Assembly (NCBI GenBank): GCA_910584495.1
Contig: CAJUAR010000021.1
Coordinates: forward strand, 1 to 39,998
Length of the DNA: 39,998 nucleotides
Source of the DNA: an uncultured Muribaculaceae bacterium
GTDB lineage: Bacteria > Bacteroidota > Bacteroidia > Bacteroidales > Muribaculaceae
Direction: 5' to 3'
The first letter of the stretch is position 1; each line of letters begins with the position of its first letter. Made by a program: the position numbers and the translations under genes. The notes under the pieces were generated by a model, which worked only from the letters and a program-made list of their open reading frames with translations, searched no databases and was not told the origin of the DNA. Below are positions 9,171-15,667 of the stretch, one piece after another.

Positions 9171-9320
9171 GCGATCGCGAAGCCATGGATGCGACCAAGT
9201 GCTTTAGCACCAAATAATCAATGAAAGGGCGCCAGCCTCACCTCGCCTCCATGGCTTCGCGCTCGCATTTAATAAATGTAATGCTGCCGAATTGCTGCTG
9301 TGCGAGGTGGGGTGCGTAGT
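9171..9320. repeat. Modular palindromic repeat, long form reversed
   Basis: A reversed long-form unit starts at GCGATCGCGAAGCCATGG (9171) with its hairpin GTGCTTTAGCAC at 9199-9210. A forward GCCTCCATGGCTTCGCGCTCGCATT flank (9245-9269) and an AATAAATGTAATGCTGCC tail follow. The hairpin stem differs from other copies at two paired positions, and both changes are compensated. No gene is visible between 9098 and 9345. Confidence 0.8.
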
Positions 9321-9345
9321 GCAATACCGAGGATGTGAAATCGAT

Positions 9346-9837
9346 TTACGGATATTTGTTTTCAAGATGAGAGATTACCAAATGTATGATAGGGGCGTGT
9401 GACCTGCGATAAAATACTCGGGCAAACGACTGATAGCCATCAGGCCCCACAATTATGTCCTTTGACTCAATGCCAAGTATTTTAAGCTTGTCTATGTTAT
9501 GTTGATAGAAGTATTCAAATAGGTCCCAACGGTATTGCTCTGGAGCAATATTTCTATGATTTGTCTCCAATGAATCTGTAGAACAGATAAATGAAAACAC
9601 CGTATTGGGAAACTGTAAAAACTGCTCAATTAGCCACTGACACATTCGATTGAAAGCACTTAAACCTAACGGGTGGTCAAGATACAGTTTTTCAATTGCT
9701 ATGTCTGCTATTTCCAGATTTGTGAATTCAGATGGTATCTGAAATGTGTCAATCTTCTGGCCGTCGTCATAAAAATTGAGGACAACCACTAAATGATTGC
9801 CCTCATTATCGGAAATTAGAGTTTCTACAGATTCCAT
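9346..9837 (-). CDS. Hypothetical protein, second gene of a coupled cassette
   Basis: This 163-residue acidic, cytoplasmic-looking protein has no signal peptide or membrane segment. I do not recognise it with certainty. Its layout (short beta strands, a helix ending in a hydrophobic FSFICSTDS strand, then a charged stretch and an IVGPDGYQSFARVFYRR block) is like families of about 150-residue Bacteroidetes proteins of unknown function. DUF6169 is one candidate, unverified. The ATG overlaps the stop of the 44-residue gene upstream as TAATG, so translation of the two is coupled. Repeat elements flank the pair. Size, coupling and isolation fit a toxin-antitoxin-like or accessory module, but no catalytic motif supports a toxin function. 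Confidence 0.75.
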   Translation of the reverse strand: MESVETLISDNEGNHLVVVLNFYDDGQKIDTFQIPSEFTNLEIADIAIEKLYLDHPLGLSAFNRMCQWLIEQFLQFPNTVFSFICSTDSLETNHRNIAPEQYRWDLFEYFYQHNIDKLKILGIESKDIIVGPDGYQSFARVFYRRSHAPIIHLVISHLENKYP

Positions 9838-9971
9838 TATCCGTGAATTAGTTTGCGATATTTCTCACAGATTTTTTTCATGCGCTCCTTCTTTTCTTGC
9901 TGCGCTTCCTTTATGAAAGCGACCAACTCCTTCGAAGGATTGGGAATGTGGATTGTGTTTGTCGTTTTCAT
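9837..9971 (-). CDS. Small 44-residue protein, first gene of a coupled cassette
   Basis: This short gene encodes MKTTNTIHIPNPSKELVAF followed by a very charged helical tail (IKEAQQEKKERMKKICEKYRKL). It sits between a textbook promoter (9997-10027) and the 163-residue gene, whose ATG overlaps its TAA. The N-terminal TIHIPNPS strand followed by an amphipathic helix is typical of small companion proteins at the head of two-gene cassettes in Bacteroidetes, some of which act as antitoxins. That role is inference. It is too short for normal gene-length cut-offs but the promoter distance (about 20-base leader) and coupling make it convincing. Confidence 0.75.
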   Translation of the reverse strand: MKTTNTIHIPNPSKELVAFIKEAQQEKKERMKKICEKYRKLIHG

Positions 9972-9996
9972 ATCAATTTGACTTTTTGTTGTTTTG

Positions 9997-10027
9997 CAAA
10001 GTTACGATATTTTTTTTAGAAAGCAAA
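9997..10027 (-). promoter_or_regulatory. Promoter of the two-gene cassette
   Basis: On the minus strand TTTG (10024-10027), exactly 19 bases and TAACTTTG (9997-10004) match the Bacteroidetes -33/-7 promoter. Transcription would start close to 9990, giving a leader of about 20 bases before the 44-residue gene. Confidence 0.8.
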
Positions 10028-10134
10028 TTTTCAAACACTGAATTTTGTTTTCTTCTAATTTCTAACGTTTGTACCCTTGCCAATGTTGAAAATTTTATGG
10101 AAGCGCATGCATTATGCAAGTCCTTCCGCTATTG

Positions 10135-11427
10135 CTAATATTCTTTTGCGGCGCGGGCGGCGAGATAGGGGCGAAGGTCGCTCCAGCGGTAGTAGTAGTT
10201 GTCGACTACGGGAAGTGGAAGGTGGGCGTTGCGCTCGTTGTGGTAGATGCGCACCAGTATGTCGTCGGCATTGCCGCCGTCTTTGCGGAAGAACACCAGC
10301 TGGATGTTGGAGCACATGGGCGACACTTTGAAGTCGGCATAGTCCTTTGCAAGGTCTTCGGGATGGATTGCGTTGCTGCTGCAGCCTTCAATGCCGAGAA
10401 GGGCGGTGAGAGGCACAATGTTGCCGTCGTGGCCGAAACGCAGAGTTGCACCGTGGCTTCCGTTTGCAATATAGTCGTCGGCGGTGTCGACCATGTGTTT
10501 TACGGTGAAAGAGGCGCGTTCAAGGAAAGCACCGTCGGCAAGCGGATAGCTCGAATTGGTGGCGTAGAACTGGAAGTTGAAGCATTGCCAAAGGCCGTAG
10601 AGCTCGTCGGTGGTGAAGAGGGGTAGAAGGTTAATTTTCGTTTCCATGTTCTGGAGGTCGACGGCCACCCAGTAGAGGTCCCACATAAATTCGGATTCGT
10701 TGAGCCATCGCTGTACCCATTCGGGTTTTGAGAAAATGGAGCTTACCAGACGTTCGGGGCGGGTGTTTTTTTCGCGGAAACGGCGCAGTTCCTGGTAGTA
10801 TGGGCCTTCGTGGCTGCCCATCTGAGCGGAACGTTTAGTGCCGTGGTTGACAAATTCCATTGTCCGTTGTCCTGATTCCCTCGGGATTTCGAGTTGCGGA
10901 TTGAGTTCCTTGAGCCCTTCGATGAACGAGAACATGGAGTGAGCGCAGCGCATTACCGTGGTCGAAGCTGCGGTCACCCTTGCATCGCCGGCAAACACCT
11001 GCGGATAGGCAGTGGCCATGCGACGTGCAATTCCTTTGTGCTGGCGGTTGCCCAGTGGCGAAAGTTCGCCACCGCGTCCGCGAGCCTCCTCCCAGATGGT
11101 GTCCATCTGTAGTCGCAGCAACTCGCCACGAGGTGTAAGAGCGCCGTTGTCGTGAGCTTTGTCGAGCACCTTCATCACCTTGGTGTAGTCGGCATCGTTG
11201 ATGAGATACCGGCTTCCGTGACGGCCAAAATGGCTTACATAGAAAGGCTTGTATCCTTTAGGGGCTTTCGAGCCGTAGTCGGGGGCTATTTCATCGACCG
11301 GATAGGCATAGTATACACCTCCGGCACGTTCGGGTTTCTGTTCGATAAGTTGGCGGGCAGTCTGAGCAGCAGCACCAAAAGCAAGGGCCGTCGAAAGTAC
11401 GGCGGCAAGCAATATGTGAAATTTCAT
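10135..11427 (-). CDS. Secreted histidine-type phosphatase
   Basis: This 430-residue member of the histidine acid phosphatase branch (phytase, glucose-1-phosphatase and MINPP relatives) hydrolyses phosphate monoesters through a phosphohistidine intermediate. A signal peptide covers residues 1-21. The nucleophile motif SHFGRHGSRY is at about 66-74 (His70, flanked by Arg69 and Arg73). The proton-donor motif is GHDGN near residue 333, the HD type rather than the HAE of true MINPP enzymes. Length is normal. It begins 20 bp after the 92-residue gene, so it may be the last gene of the YtxH/holin operon, an odd partner for it. The substrate (phytate, sugar phosphate or other) cannot be told. Confidence 0.9.
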   Translation of the reverse strand: MKFHILLAAVLSTALAFGAAAQTARQLIEQKPERAGGVYYAYPVDEIAPDYGSKAPKGYKPFYVSHFGRHGSRYLINDADYTKVMKVLDKAHDNGALTPRGELLRLQMDTIWEEARGRGGELSPLGNRQHKGIARRMATAYPQVFAGDARVTAASTTVMRCAHSMFSFIEGLKELNPQLEIPRESGQRTMEFVNHGTKRSAQMGSHEGPYYQELRRFREKNTRPERLVSSIFSKPEWVQRWLNESEFMWDLYWVAVDLQNMETKINLLPLFTTDELYGLWQCFNFQFYATNSSYPLADGAFLERASFTVKHMVDTADDYIANGSHGATLRFGHDGNIVPLTALLGIEGCSSNAIHPEDLAKDYADFKVSPMCSNIQLVFFRKDGGNADDILVRIYHNERNAHLPLPVVDNYYYRWSDLRPYLAARAAKEY

Positions 11428-11447
11428 GATTGGATTTGATGTATGGG

Positions 11448-11726
11448 TTATTTCTTTCGCAGGAGAGCGATGGTGCGGAAAATTTTGACGGCAAAGAGCA
11501 CATATTCGGCAAGGGTAAATGCCGAGGCCACCCTTGAGAGCATCGACTTACCGTTTCCGTTTAGCAGAGGCGTGCTTTGACGGAAGCCGTCGACCTGGGC
11601 GCTGAGTTTGAACTTGGCTATTTCCATGCGAGCCTGCACCATTAGGCGCCGCATGCGGATTTCGTCGAGCGTCATACCCTGCCATTGCGGGGCTTCTTGT
11701 TTAGGAAATGGAGGTAGATTGAGCAT
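11448..11726 (-). CDS. Conserved small protein downstream of holin-like gene
   Basis: This 92-residue protein starts at 11726 (MLNLPPFPKQ) and overlaps the end of the holin-like gene by 26 bp, a sign of coupling. A short helical part (LDEIRMRRLMVQARMEIAKF, about 20-40) is followed by a linker and a C-terminal helix (AEYVLFAVKIFRTIALLRKK) that could touch the membrane. I do not recognise its function. In Bacteroidales small proteins of this kind often follow the holin-like/YtxH pair, which are thought to belong to an envelope or stress unit. A longer frame exists upstream but overlaps the neighbour completely and is unlikely. Confidence 0.75.
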   Translation of the reverse strand: MLNLPPFPKQEAPQWQGMTLDEIRMRRLMVQARMEIAKFKLSAQVDGFRQSTPLLNGNGKSMLSRVASAFTLAEYVLFAVKIFRTIALLRKK

Positions 11727-12093
11727 CTTTTTCGGATTTTTCTTGAGGTGGATCGAGGAGGAGCACTGAAATGAAGCGGGCAATGGGGTTGACAAGAAGC
11801 GGCCGGCGGAAGATGATGAGCACCCCCAGCAGAACGATATAGAAAGCTGCCACGCAGAAGAATGCCCACAGCGGGCTGAAGGCATGCGACAATGCCAGCC
11901 CTACGGCGATGGAAATAAACACCAAGGCCACCGTCACAACGATGGTGAGCAGCGAGCACAAGGCCACTGCCGACAACAGGCGCGTGAGTTTTTCGGCAAC
12001 ATTGAGCTTTGTGTCCTCCACAAGGAGGCTCACATATTTGCTGATGCCCGAGGTGATGGACGAAAAAGTACCCGGATTCTCTGTGTTGTTCAT
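11701..12093 (-). CDS. Phage-holin-like (PF07332-type) membrane protein
   Basis: This 130-residue inner-membrane protein has an amphipathic N-terminal segment (SLLVEDTKLNVAEKLTRLLS, about 22-41) typical of the chromosomal holin-superfamily proteins. Two strongly hydrophobic helices follow (about 42-68 and 75-96) and then a charged C-terminal tail. No phage genes surround it, so it is a chromosomal protein rather than a prophage holin; its cellular role is unknown. It lies between a YtxH-like gene and a 92-residue gene that overlaps its 3' end. A 117-bp inverted-repeat element separates it from the upstream YtxH gene. Confidence 0.82.
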   Translation of the reverse strand: MNNTENPGTFSSITSGISKYVSLLVEDTKLNVAEKLTRLLSAVALCSLLTIVVTVALVFISIAVGLALSHAFSPLWAFFCVAAFYIVLLGVLIIFRRPLLVNPIARFISVLLLDPPQEKSEKDAQSTSIS

Positions 12094-12114
12094 AAATAAT
12101 ATAGAATTATCGTG

Positions 12115-12231
12115 CTGTAGGGGCGTGATACATCACGCCCACGGTGGTTGCTTGCCCGGCTTACGATCGCAATCAGCCGATGTTCCGCTCGCGATAAGCC
12201 GATGTGGGCGTGATGTATCACGCCCCTACAG
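12115..12231. repeat. 117-bp element with 27-bp perfect inverted ends
   Basis: The left arm (12115-12141) and right arm (12205-12231) are exact reverse complements over 27 bases, beginning CTGTAGGGGCGTGAT. Each arm is itself almost a palindrome (GGGCGTGATACATCACGCCC). The 63-bp centre has no gene. It lies between the second YtxH-like gene and the holin-like gene. Shape and size fit a miniature inverted-repeat element; no target-site duplication is evident. Confidence 0.85.
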
Positions 12232-12235
12232 ACCG

Positions 12236-12433
12236 TTATTCTTTTTTTGATTCTTCCACCTGAGTGGCAATCATGTCGACGAGTTCGTCGATGTCGTCGG
12301 CGGCGATGATGCCTTTCTTCTGGAGGATGAGTTTGATGCGGGCGCGGAGTTCGTCGCCGGTGGTGGGGGTATAGAGAGCGGCTACGGCAGCACCTACGGC
12401 CGCCCCGGCCAAAAATGTCAGTAGTCCTTTCAT
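12236..12433 (-). CDS. YtxH-like small protein
   Basis: This 65-residue protein has an N-terminal Gly/Ala-rich helix (LLTFLAGAAVGAAVAALYTP) that spans the membrane or starts at it. The YtxH-type continuation TGDELRARIK and a charged helix follow. YtxH proteins are small, poorly understood envelope or stress-associated proteins. It is the second of two related genes here (the other at 12548-12751), sharing the G-A-A-x-G/A helix and the TP/APxxGxxxR pattern. The two probably arose by duplication and belong to one operon with the holin-like gene. Confidence 0.85.
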   Translation of the reverse strand: MKGLLTFLAGAAVGAAVAALYTPTTGDELRARIKLILQKKGIIAADDIDELVDMIATQVEESKKE

Positions 12434-12459
12434 AATTAACGAGATAGAGCTTGTGTAGT

Positions 12460-12522
12460 CCGTCGGGCACTCGATTGTGTCGGCATGCCCGACGGGTTAT
12501 GAGGCCTGCGGCCTCCGGTTAA
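12460..12522. repeat. Hairpin-GGGTTAT array, locus 1
   Basis: Two hairpin modules lie between the YtxH genes. The first is CCGTCGGGCA (12460-12469) pairing with TGCCCGACGG (12486-12495), with an alternative inner GTCGG/CCGAC stem, and ends in GGGTTAT (12494-12500). The second is GAGGCCTGCGGCCTC (12501-12515, 6-bp stem, 3-base loop) followed by CGGTTAAT. Confidence 0.7.
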
Positions 12523-12547
12523 TTTGCCAATGGAGTGAGCGGTGTAT

Positions 12548-12751
12548 TTACTTCACGTCTCTGATTTCGTCGGCAATCTGGTCGGCGAGGCTTTCGAGCT
12601 CAGAGCTTTTGATGCCGGGGATGTGTGAGCGGATAAACGACTTGATGGCTTCGCGGGTGTCGCTGCCCTTCTGAGGGGCAAGCAGCAGAGCTGCGGCAGC
12701 GCCAACGAGGGCTCCGCCGAGAGCGGCTATTACAATGGGTAGTGCTTTCAT
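12548..12751 (-). CDS. YtxH-like small protein, first copy
   Basis: This 67-residue YtxH-family protein has an N-terminal Gly/Ala-rich hydrophobic helix (IVIAALGGALVGAAAALLLA, residues 6-25). Next come the family's APQKGSDTREAIKSF turn and a charged C-terminal helix (SSELESLADQIADEIRD). The ATG at 12751 is chosen because an upstream in-frame extension is not hydrophobic or conserved-looking. It heads the minus-strand group YtxH, YtxH, holin-like, 92-residue protein, histidine phosphatase. Its promoter region is shared with the divergent glutamate dehydrogenase gene. Minus-strand TATCTTTG (12806-12813) and TAACTTTG (12825-12832) are candidate -7 boxes without clear -33 partners. Confidence 0.85.
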   Translation of the reverse strand: MKALPIVIAALGGALVGAAAALLLAPQKGSDTREAIKSFIRSHIPGIKSSELESLADQIADEIRDVK

Positions 12752-12960
12752 TGTTGGTTTGTCTATTTTGGTTTGTATATATATATTAGGTGTAGGGCAG
12801 CGAGCCAAAGATACTCACCGCTCACAAAGTTAACATTTTATTTCGATTAATAGTTCAACCGCAGGGCAACTTTTTTGGAGGTTTTGGGCAGAGGGAATCA
12901 AAATGTCAAGGGGCGTGCTATTTTTTTCATTTTTTTAGACCGCCGAATAAAAAAAACTAT

Positions 12961-12968
12961 TAACTTTG
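12961..12968 (+). promoter_or_regulatory. -7 box of the glutamate dehydrogenase promoter
   Basis: TAACTTTG is a perfect Bacteroidetes -7 element 57 bp before the start codon. The expected -33 position holds only T-rich sequence, so expression may depend on an activator or an A/T-rich upstream contact. Confidence 0.65.
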
Positions 12969-13025
12969 CCGTAGGAAACACACCAAAAAGCTCTATACCT
13001 AAAAGAACTAAAAAAACACTGAATT

Positions 13026-14363
13026 ATGGACATCAAAAGTATCATGGCCGGCCTCGAGGCTAAACACCCCGGCGAGAAAGAATATCTTCAGGCTGTGCGC
13101 GAGGTGCTGATGTGTGTAGAAGACGTCTACAACCAGCATCCCGAATTTGAACGTAACAAAATACTCGAGCGCATGGTAGAGCCCGACCGTATTGTCACCT
13201 TCCGTGTGACATGGCTCGATGACAATGGCGAAGTGCAGAACAACATCGGCTACCGCGTGCAGTTCAACAACGCCATTGGCCCGTACAAGGGCGGCATCCG
13301 CTTCCACGCATCGGTGAACCTGTCCATCCTCAAGTTCCTGGGCTTCGAACAGACATTCAAAAACGCTCTCACAACCCTGCCTATGGGCGGTGCCAAGGGC
13401 GGCAGCGACTTCTCGCCCCGTGGCAAGAGCGACCGCGAGATTATGCGTTTCTGCCAGGCCTTCATGCTGGGTCTGTGGAAGAACCTCGGTCCCGACCGTG
13501 ATGTTCCCGCCGGCGACATCGGCGTGGGCGGTCGTGAAGTGGGCTATATGTACGGCATGTACAAACGCCTTGTCAACCAGCACGACGGCACTTTCACCGG
13601 CAAGGCCATGGAGTTCGGCGGCAGCCGCATCCGTCCCGAGGCTACCGGTTTCGGCGCTCTCTACTTTGTGCAGAACATGCTCAAGCAGCGCAACGACAGC
13701 ATCCAGGGCAAGACCATAGCCATCTCGGGCTTCGGCAATGTTGCCTGGGGCGCAGCTCTCAAGGCTACCGAGCTTGGCGCCAAAGTTGTTACCATCTCCG
13801 GCCCCGACGGCTATATCTATGACCCGGCAGGTCTCGATAGCGAGAAGATTGCCTATATGCTCGAACTCCGCGCCAGCGGCAACGACGTTGTGGCTCCCTA
13901 TGCCGAACGTTTTGCCGGTTCGGAATTCTATGCCGGACGCAAGCCTTGGGAACGCAAAGTGGACATCGCCCTGCCATGCGCCACTCAGAACGAGCTCAAC
14001 GGCGATGATGCCAAGGCTTTGATTGCCAACGGTGTCGAAATGGTTGCCGAAGTATCGAACATGGGTTGCACACCCGAAGCTATCGATGCTTTCATTGCCA
14101 GCCGCACAATCTATGCTCCCGGCAAGGCTGTGAACGCCGGCGGCGTGGCCACCTCAGGTCTGGAAATGAGCCAGAACGCCATGCACCTGCAGTGGCCGGC
14201 TCAGGAAGTGGATGAAAAACTCCACACAATTATGACCGACATCCACGAGCAGTGCCTCCGTTACGGTGTTGAACCCGACGGTTATATCAACTACATGAAG
14301 GGTGCCAACATTGCCGGTTTCATGAAGGTTGCCAACGCCATGATGGGTCTCGGCGTGTGCTGA
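13026..14363 (+). CDS. gdhA: NAD(P)-specific glutamate dehydrogenase
   Basis: This 445-residue hexameric-type glutamate dehydrogenase interconverts 2-oxoglutarate plus ammonium and glutamate in the cytoplasm, joining nitrogen assimilation to central metabolism. The substrate part shows GPYKGGIRFH (85-94) and PMGGAKGGSDF with the catalytic Lys124; Asp164 in PAGDIGVGGRE is the second catalytic residue. The coenzyme fold begins ISGFGNVAWG (233-242). Ser258 after the second strand (VTISGPDG) rather than an acidic residue is compatible with NADPH use, though cofactor choice cannot be fixed by eye. Length and ends match the small, approximately 50-kDa class. It stands alone, with a strong terminator at 14381-14409. 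Confidence 0.97.
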   Translation: MDIKSIMAGLEAKHPGEKEYLQAVREVLMCVEDVYNQHPEFERNKILERMVEPDRIVTFRVTWLDDNGEVQNNIGYRVQFNNAIGPYKGGIRFHASVNLSILKFLGFEQTFKNALTTLPMGGAKGGSDFSPRGKSDREIMRFCQAFMLGLWKNLGPDRDVPAGDIGVGGREVGYMYGMYKRLVNQHDGTFTGKAMEFGGSRIRPEATGFGALYFVQNMLKQRNDSIQGKTIAISGFGNVAWGAALKATELGAKVVTISGPDGYIYDPAGLDSEKIAYMLELRASGNDVVAPYAERFAGSEFYAGRKPWERKVDIALPCATQNELNGDDAKALIANGVEMVAEVSNMGCTPEAIDAFIASRTIYAPGKAVNAGGVATSGLEMSQNAMHLQWPAQEVDEKLHTIMTDIHEQCLRYGVEPDGYINYMKGANIAGFMKVANAMMGLGVC

Positions 14364-14380
14364 TCCATCCTCGCATCCAT

Positions 14381-14409
14381 AAAAAAGCCCGGACCTCCGG
14401 GCTTTTTTT
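14381..14409 (+). terminator. Intrinsic terminator of gdhA
   Basis: A GC-rich stem (AGCCCGGA/TCCGGGCT, 2-base loop) is flanked by A6 and followed by a run of seven T. It begins 18 bases after the gdhA stop. Confidence 0.95.
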
Positions 14410-14412
14410 ATG

Positions 14413-14666
14413 ACAGCCTCACCTCGCCCCCGGTTGGATGGTTGCCCGGCTACACAGAGGCGAGCATTTTATACGAGCATTTTATAAATGTATGGCTGTG
14501 GTTTAGCTGCCGTGCGAGGTGAGGCTATCGCCCTTTCATTGATTATTTGGCACTAAAGTGCTTTGTCGCCTCCATGGCTTCGCGCTCGCATTTAATAAAT
14601 GTATGGCTGCGGTTTTGCTGCCGGTGCGAGGTGAGGACACCTCGCCTCCATGGCTTCGCGCTCGCC
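14413..14666. repeat. Modular palindromic repeat, tandem long and short units
   Basis: After a reversed fragment (CCTCACCTCGCC, about 14417-14428) come two tandem forward units. Unit 1 (14485-14590) is the long form, with GCACTAAAGTGC at 14550-14561. Unit 2 (14591-14666) is the short form, with the GCGAGGTG/CACCTCGC hairpin. Outside the centre the two units are nearly identical (TAAATGTATGGCTG, GGTTT.GCTGCCG, CTCCATGGCTTCGCGCTCGC). This gives a direct side-by-side view of the two alternative centres. Confidence 0.9.
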
Positions 14667-14754
14667 ATTATGCATTCTAAACTCTAAACTCTAAATTTTA
14701 AATTTTAAACTCTTTACTCTTTACTCTTCACTCTTTACTCTTCACTCTTAACTT
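14664..14754. repeat. 7-base repeat array ending at a stop codon
   Basis: About a dozen 7-base units run without interruption: TAAACTC twice, TAAATTT twice, TAAACTC, then TTTACTC/TTCACTC alternations and TTAACTT. They start at 14678, after a GCATTC that joins them to the modular repeat. The array stops exactly at the stop codon of the DUF5106 gene (14755-14757). Confidence 0.9.
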
Positions 14755-15663
14755 TTAAAGGCGGAGGTCTTTGGCGCGGATGATGTTTCCTTTGATGAGG
14801 TAGATGGTGGGGGTGGCTCGAACCAGATATAACTCGCGGCGGTCGACGGTGCCGGCGGCATCGCGTGTCACTTCCCACGACGATGGCAGCGTGGCGGCAT
14901 GCTTGCGCCAGGCGGCAATGTCATTGCCAAGATACAGAGCCACAATGCGCAGTGTGCCGTCGGCTATTCCTTGCGCCACGGTGTTGTCGGCGGCGAGGCG
15001 TGCCATAGTGTCGTGGCACACGTTGCAGTCGGGCTCGTAGAAGATCAGGAGGATTTCGGCATCATCGCCGCGCAGCAGGCGGCTGCGGTGGCCATCGGCA
15101 TAGGTTAGCTCTATATCGGGAGCCTCGCTGCCGGGACGGTTTTTGAGGATGTCGGAGCGCAGCTCCTGCAGGGCCGTGGTGCTGCCGTTTCGGGCAATTT
15201 CATAATCGACAAAGTGAAGATATAGCTCTTCGTTGTATACGGGCGATTCGGGGTTGTAGAGATAGCGTTCGGCAATGTCGGCGAGAAAGTCGCGGGCTGC
15301 AGGCACAGCGGCTGCACGGTCCATCAGAGCAGCGACGGCGACTGTGCGCACACTGTCGGCAGTGAGAGCCAGCACCGTTGTGTAGTTGGCAAAACTTTGC
15401 TCCATATATGCCGTGTCGAGGCTCAGGGCCGTGTGGGCAAAATCGAGAGCGTCCCAGTAGTGAACTGCGAGCCATTGTGCACGTTCGTCCGGAGTGGTAA
15501 GCGAAGCCGGCACGGCAGGGAGAGCAATCTCCGCCGGCACACCGGTGGTTTCGTTGCTGCCCATAGCCTCGGTGGACGCGCCATGGCGCGTCCCTACATT
15601 TCCGCTGCAAGCCGCCAGGACAAGGAGGATGAGTGCTACAGCTGCGATATTTTTGATATTCAT
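14755..15663 (-). CDS. DUF5106 thioredoxin-like lipoprotein
   Basis: This 302-residue lipoprotein has a lipobox LAAC with Cys19. A helical N-terminal DUF5106-type domain follows (about 45-165, with TTPDERAQWLAVHYWDALDF) and then a thioredoxin-like domain. That domain carries the redox pair CNVC near 211-214 (FYEPDCNVCHD) and the cis-Pro-like RATPTIYLI near its end. It is probably a periplasmic or outer-membrane-tethered thiol protein. It starts 4 bp after the DUF4906 gene, so it is the last gene of the fimbrial operon; a role in fimbrial protein maturation is possible but inferred. A TGTAGGG-framed palindrome (15577-15601) is built into the coding sequence immediately after the lipobox. The start at 15663 places the lipobox correctly. 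Confidence 0.83.
   Translation of the reverse strand: MNIKNIAAVALILLVLAACSGNVGTRHGASTEAMGSNETTGVPAEIALPAVPASLTTPDERAQWLAVHYWDALDFAHTALSLDTAYMEQSFANYTTVLALTADSVRTVAVAALMDRAAAVPAARDFLADIAERYLYNPESPVYNEELYLHFVDYEIARNGSTTALQELRSDILKNRPGSEAPDIELTYADGHRSRLLRGDDAEILLIFYEPDCNVCHDTMARLAADNTVAQGIADGTLRIVALYLGNDIAAWRKHAATLPSSWEVTRDAAGTVDRRELYLVRATPTIYLIKGNIIRAKDLRL
15577..15601 (-). repeat. TGTAGGG-framed palindrome inside a coding sequence
   Basis: On the minus strand TGTAGGG is followed by the perfect palindrome GGACGCGCCATGGCGCGTCC (sharing its first GG) and then ACC. The frame TGTAGGG...CCAC matches the arms of the 117-bp element at 12115-12231, but the palindromic core differs. It is translated as NVGTRHGAST just after the lipid-modified Cys. 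Confidence 0.75.
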
Positions 15664-15667
15664 AATA

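Noticed and set aside
11701..12093. Prophage, suggested by the holin-like gene
   Set aside because: No other phage genes are present; the protein belongs to the chromosomal holin-superfamily group seen with YtxH genes.
12090..12470. 126-codon minus-strand frame overlapping the second YtxH gene
   Set aside because: It translates the 117-bp inverted-repeat element and an alternative frame of the YtxH gene; low-complexity Arg/His-rich product.
14413..14666. CRISPR-like array
   Set aside because: Units are tandem and palindromic but there are only two, they are adjacent without unique spacers of even length, and no cas genes are near.
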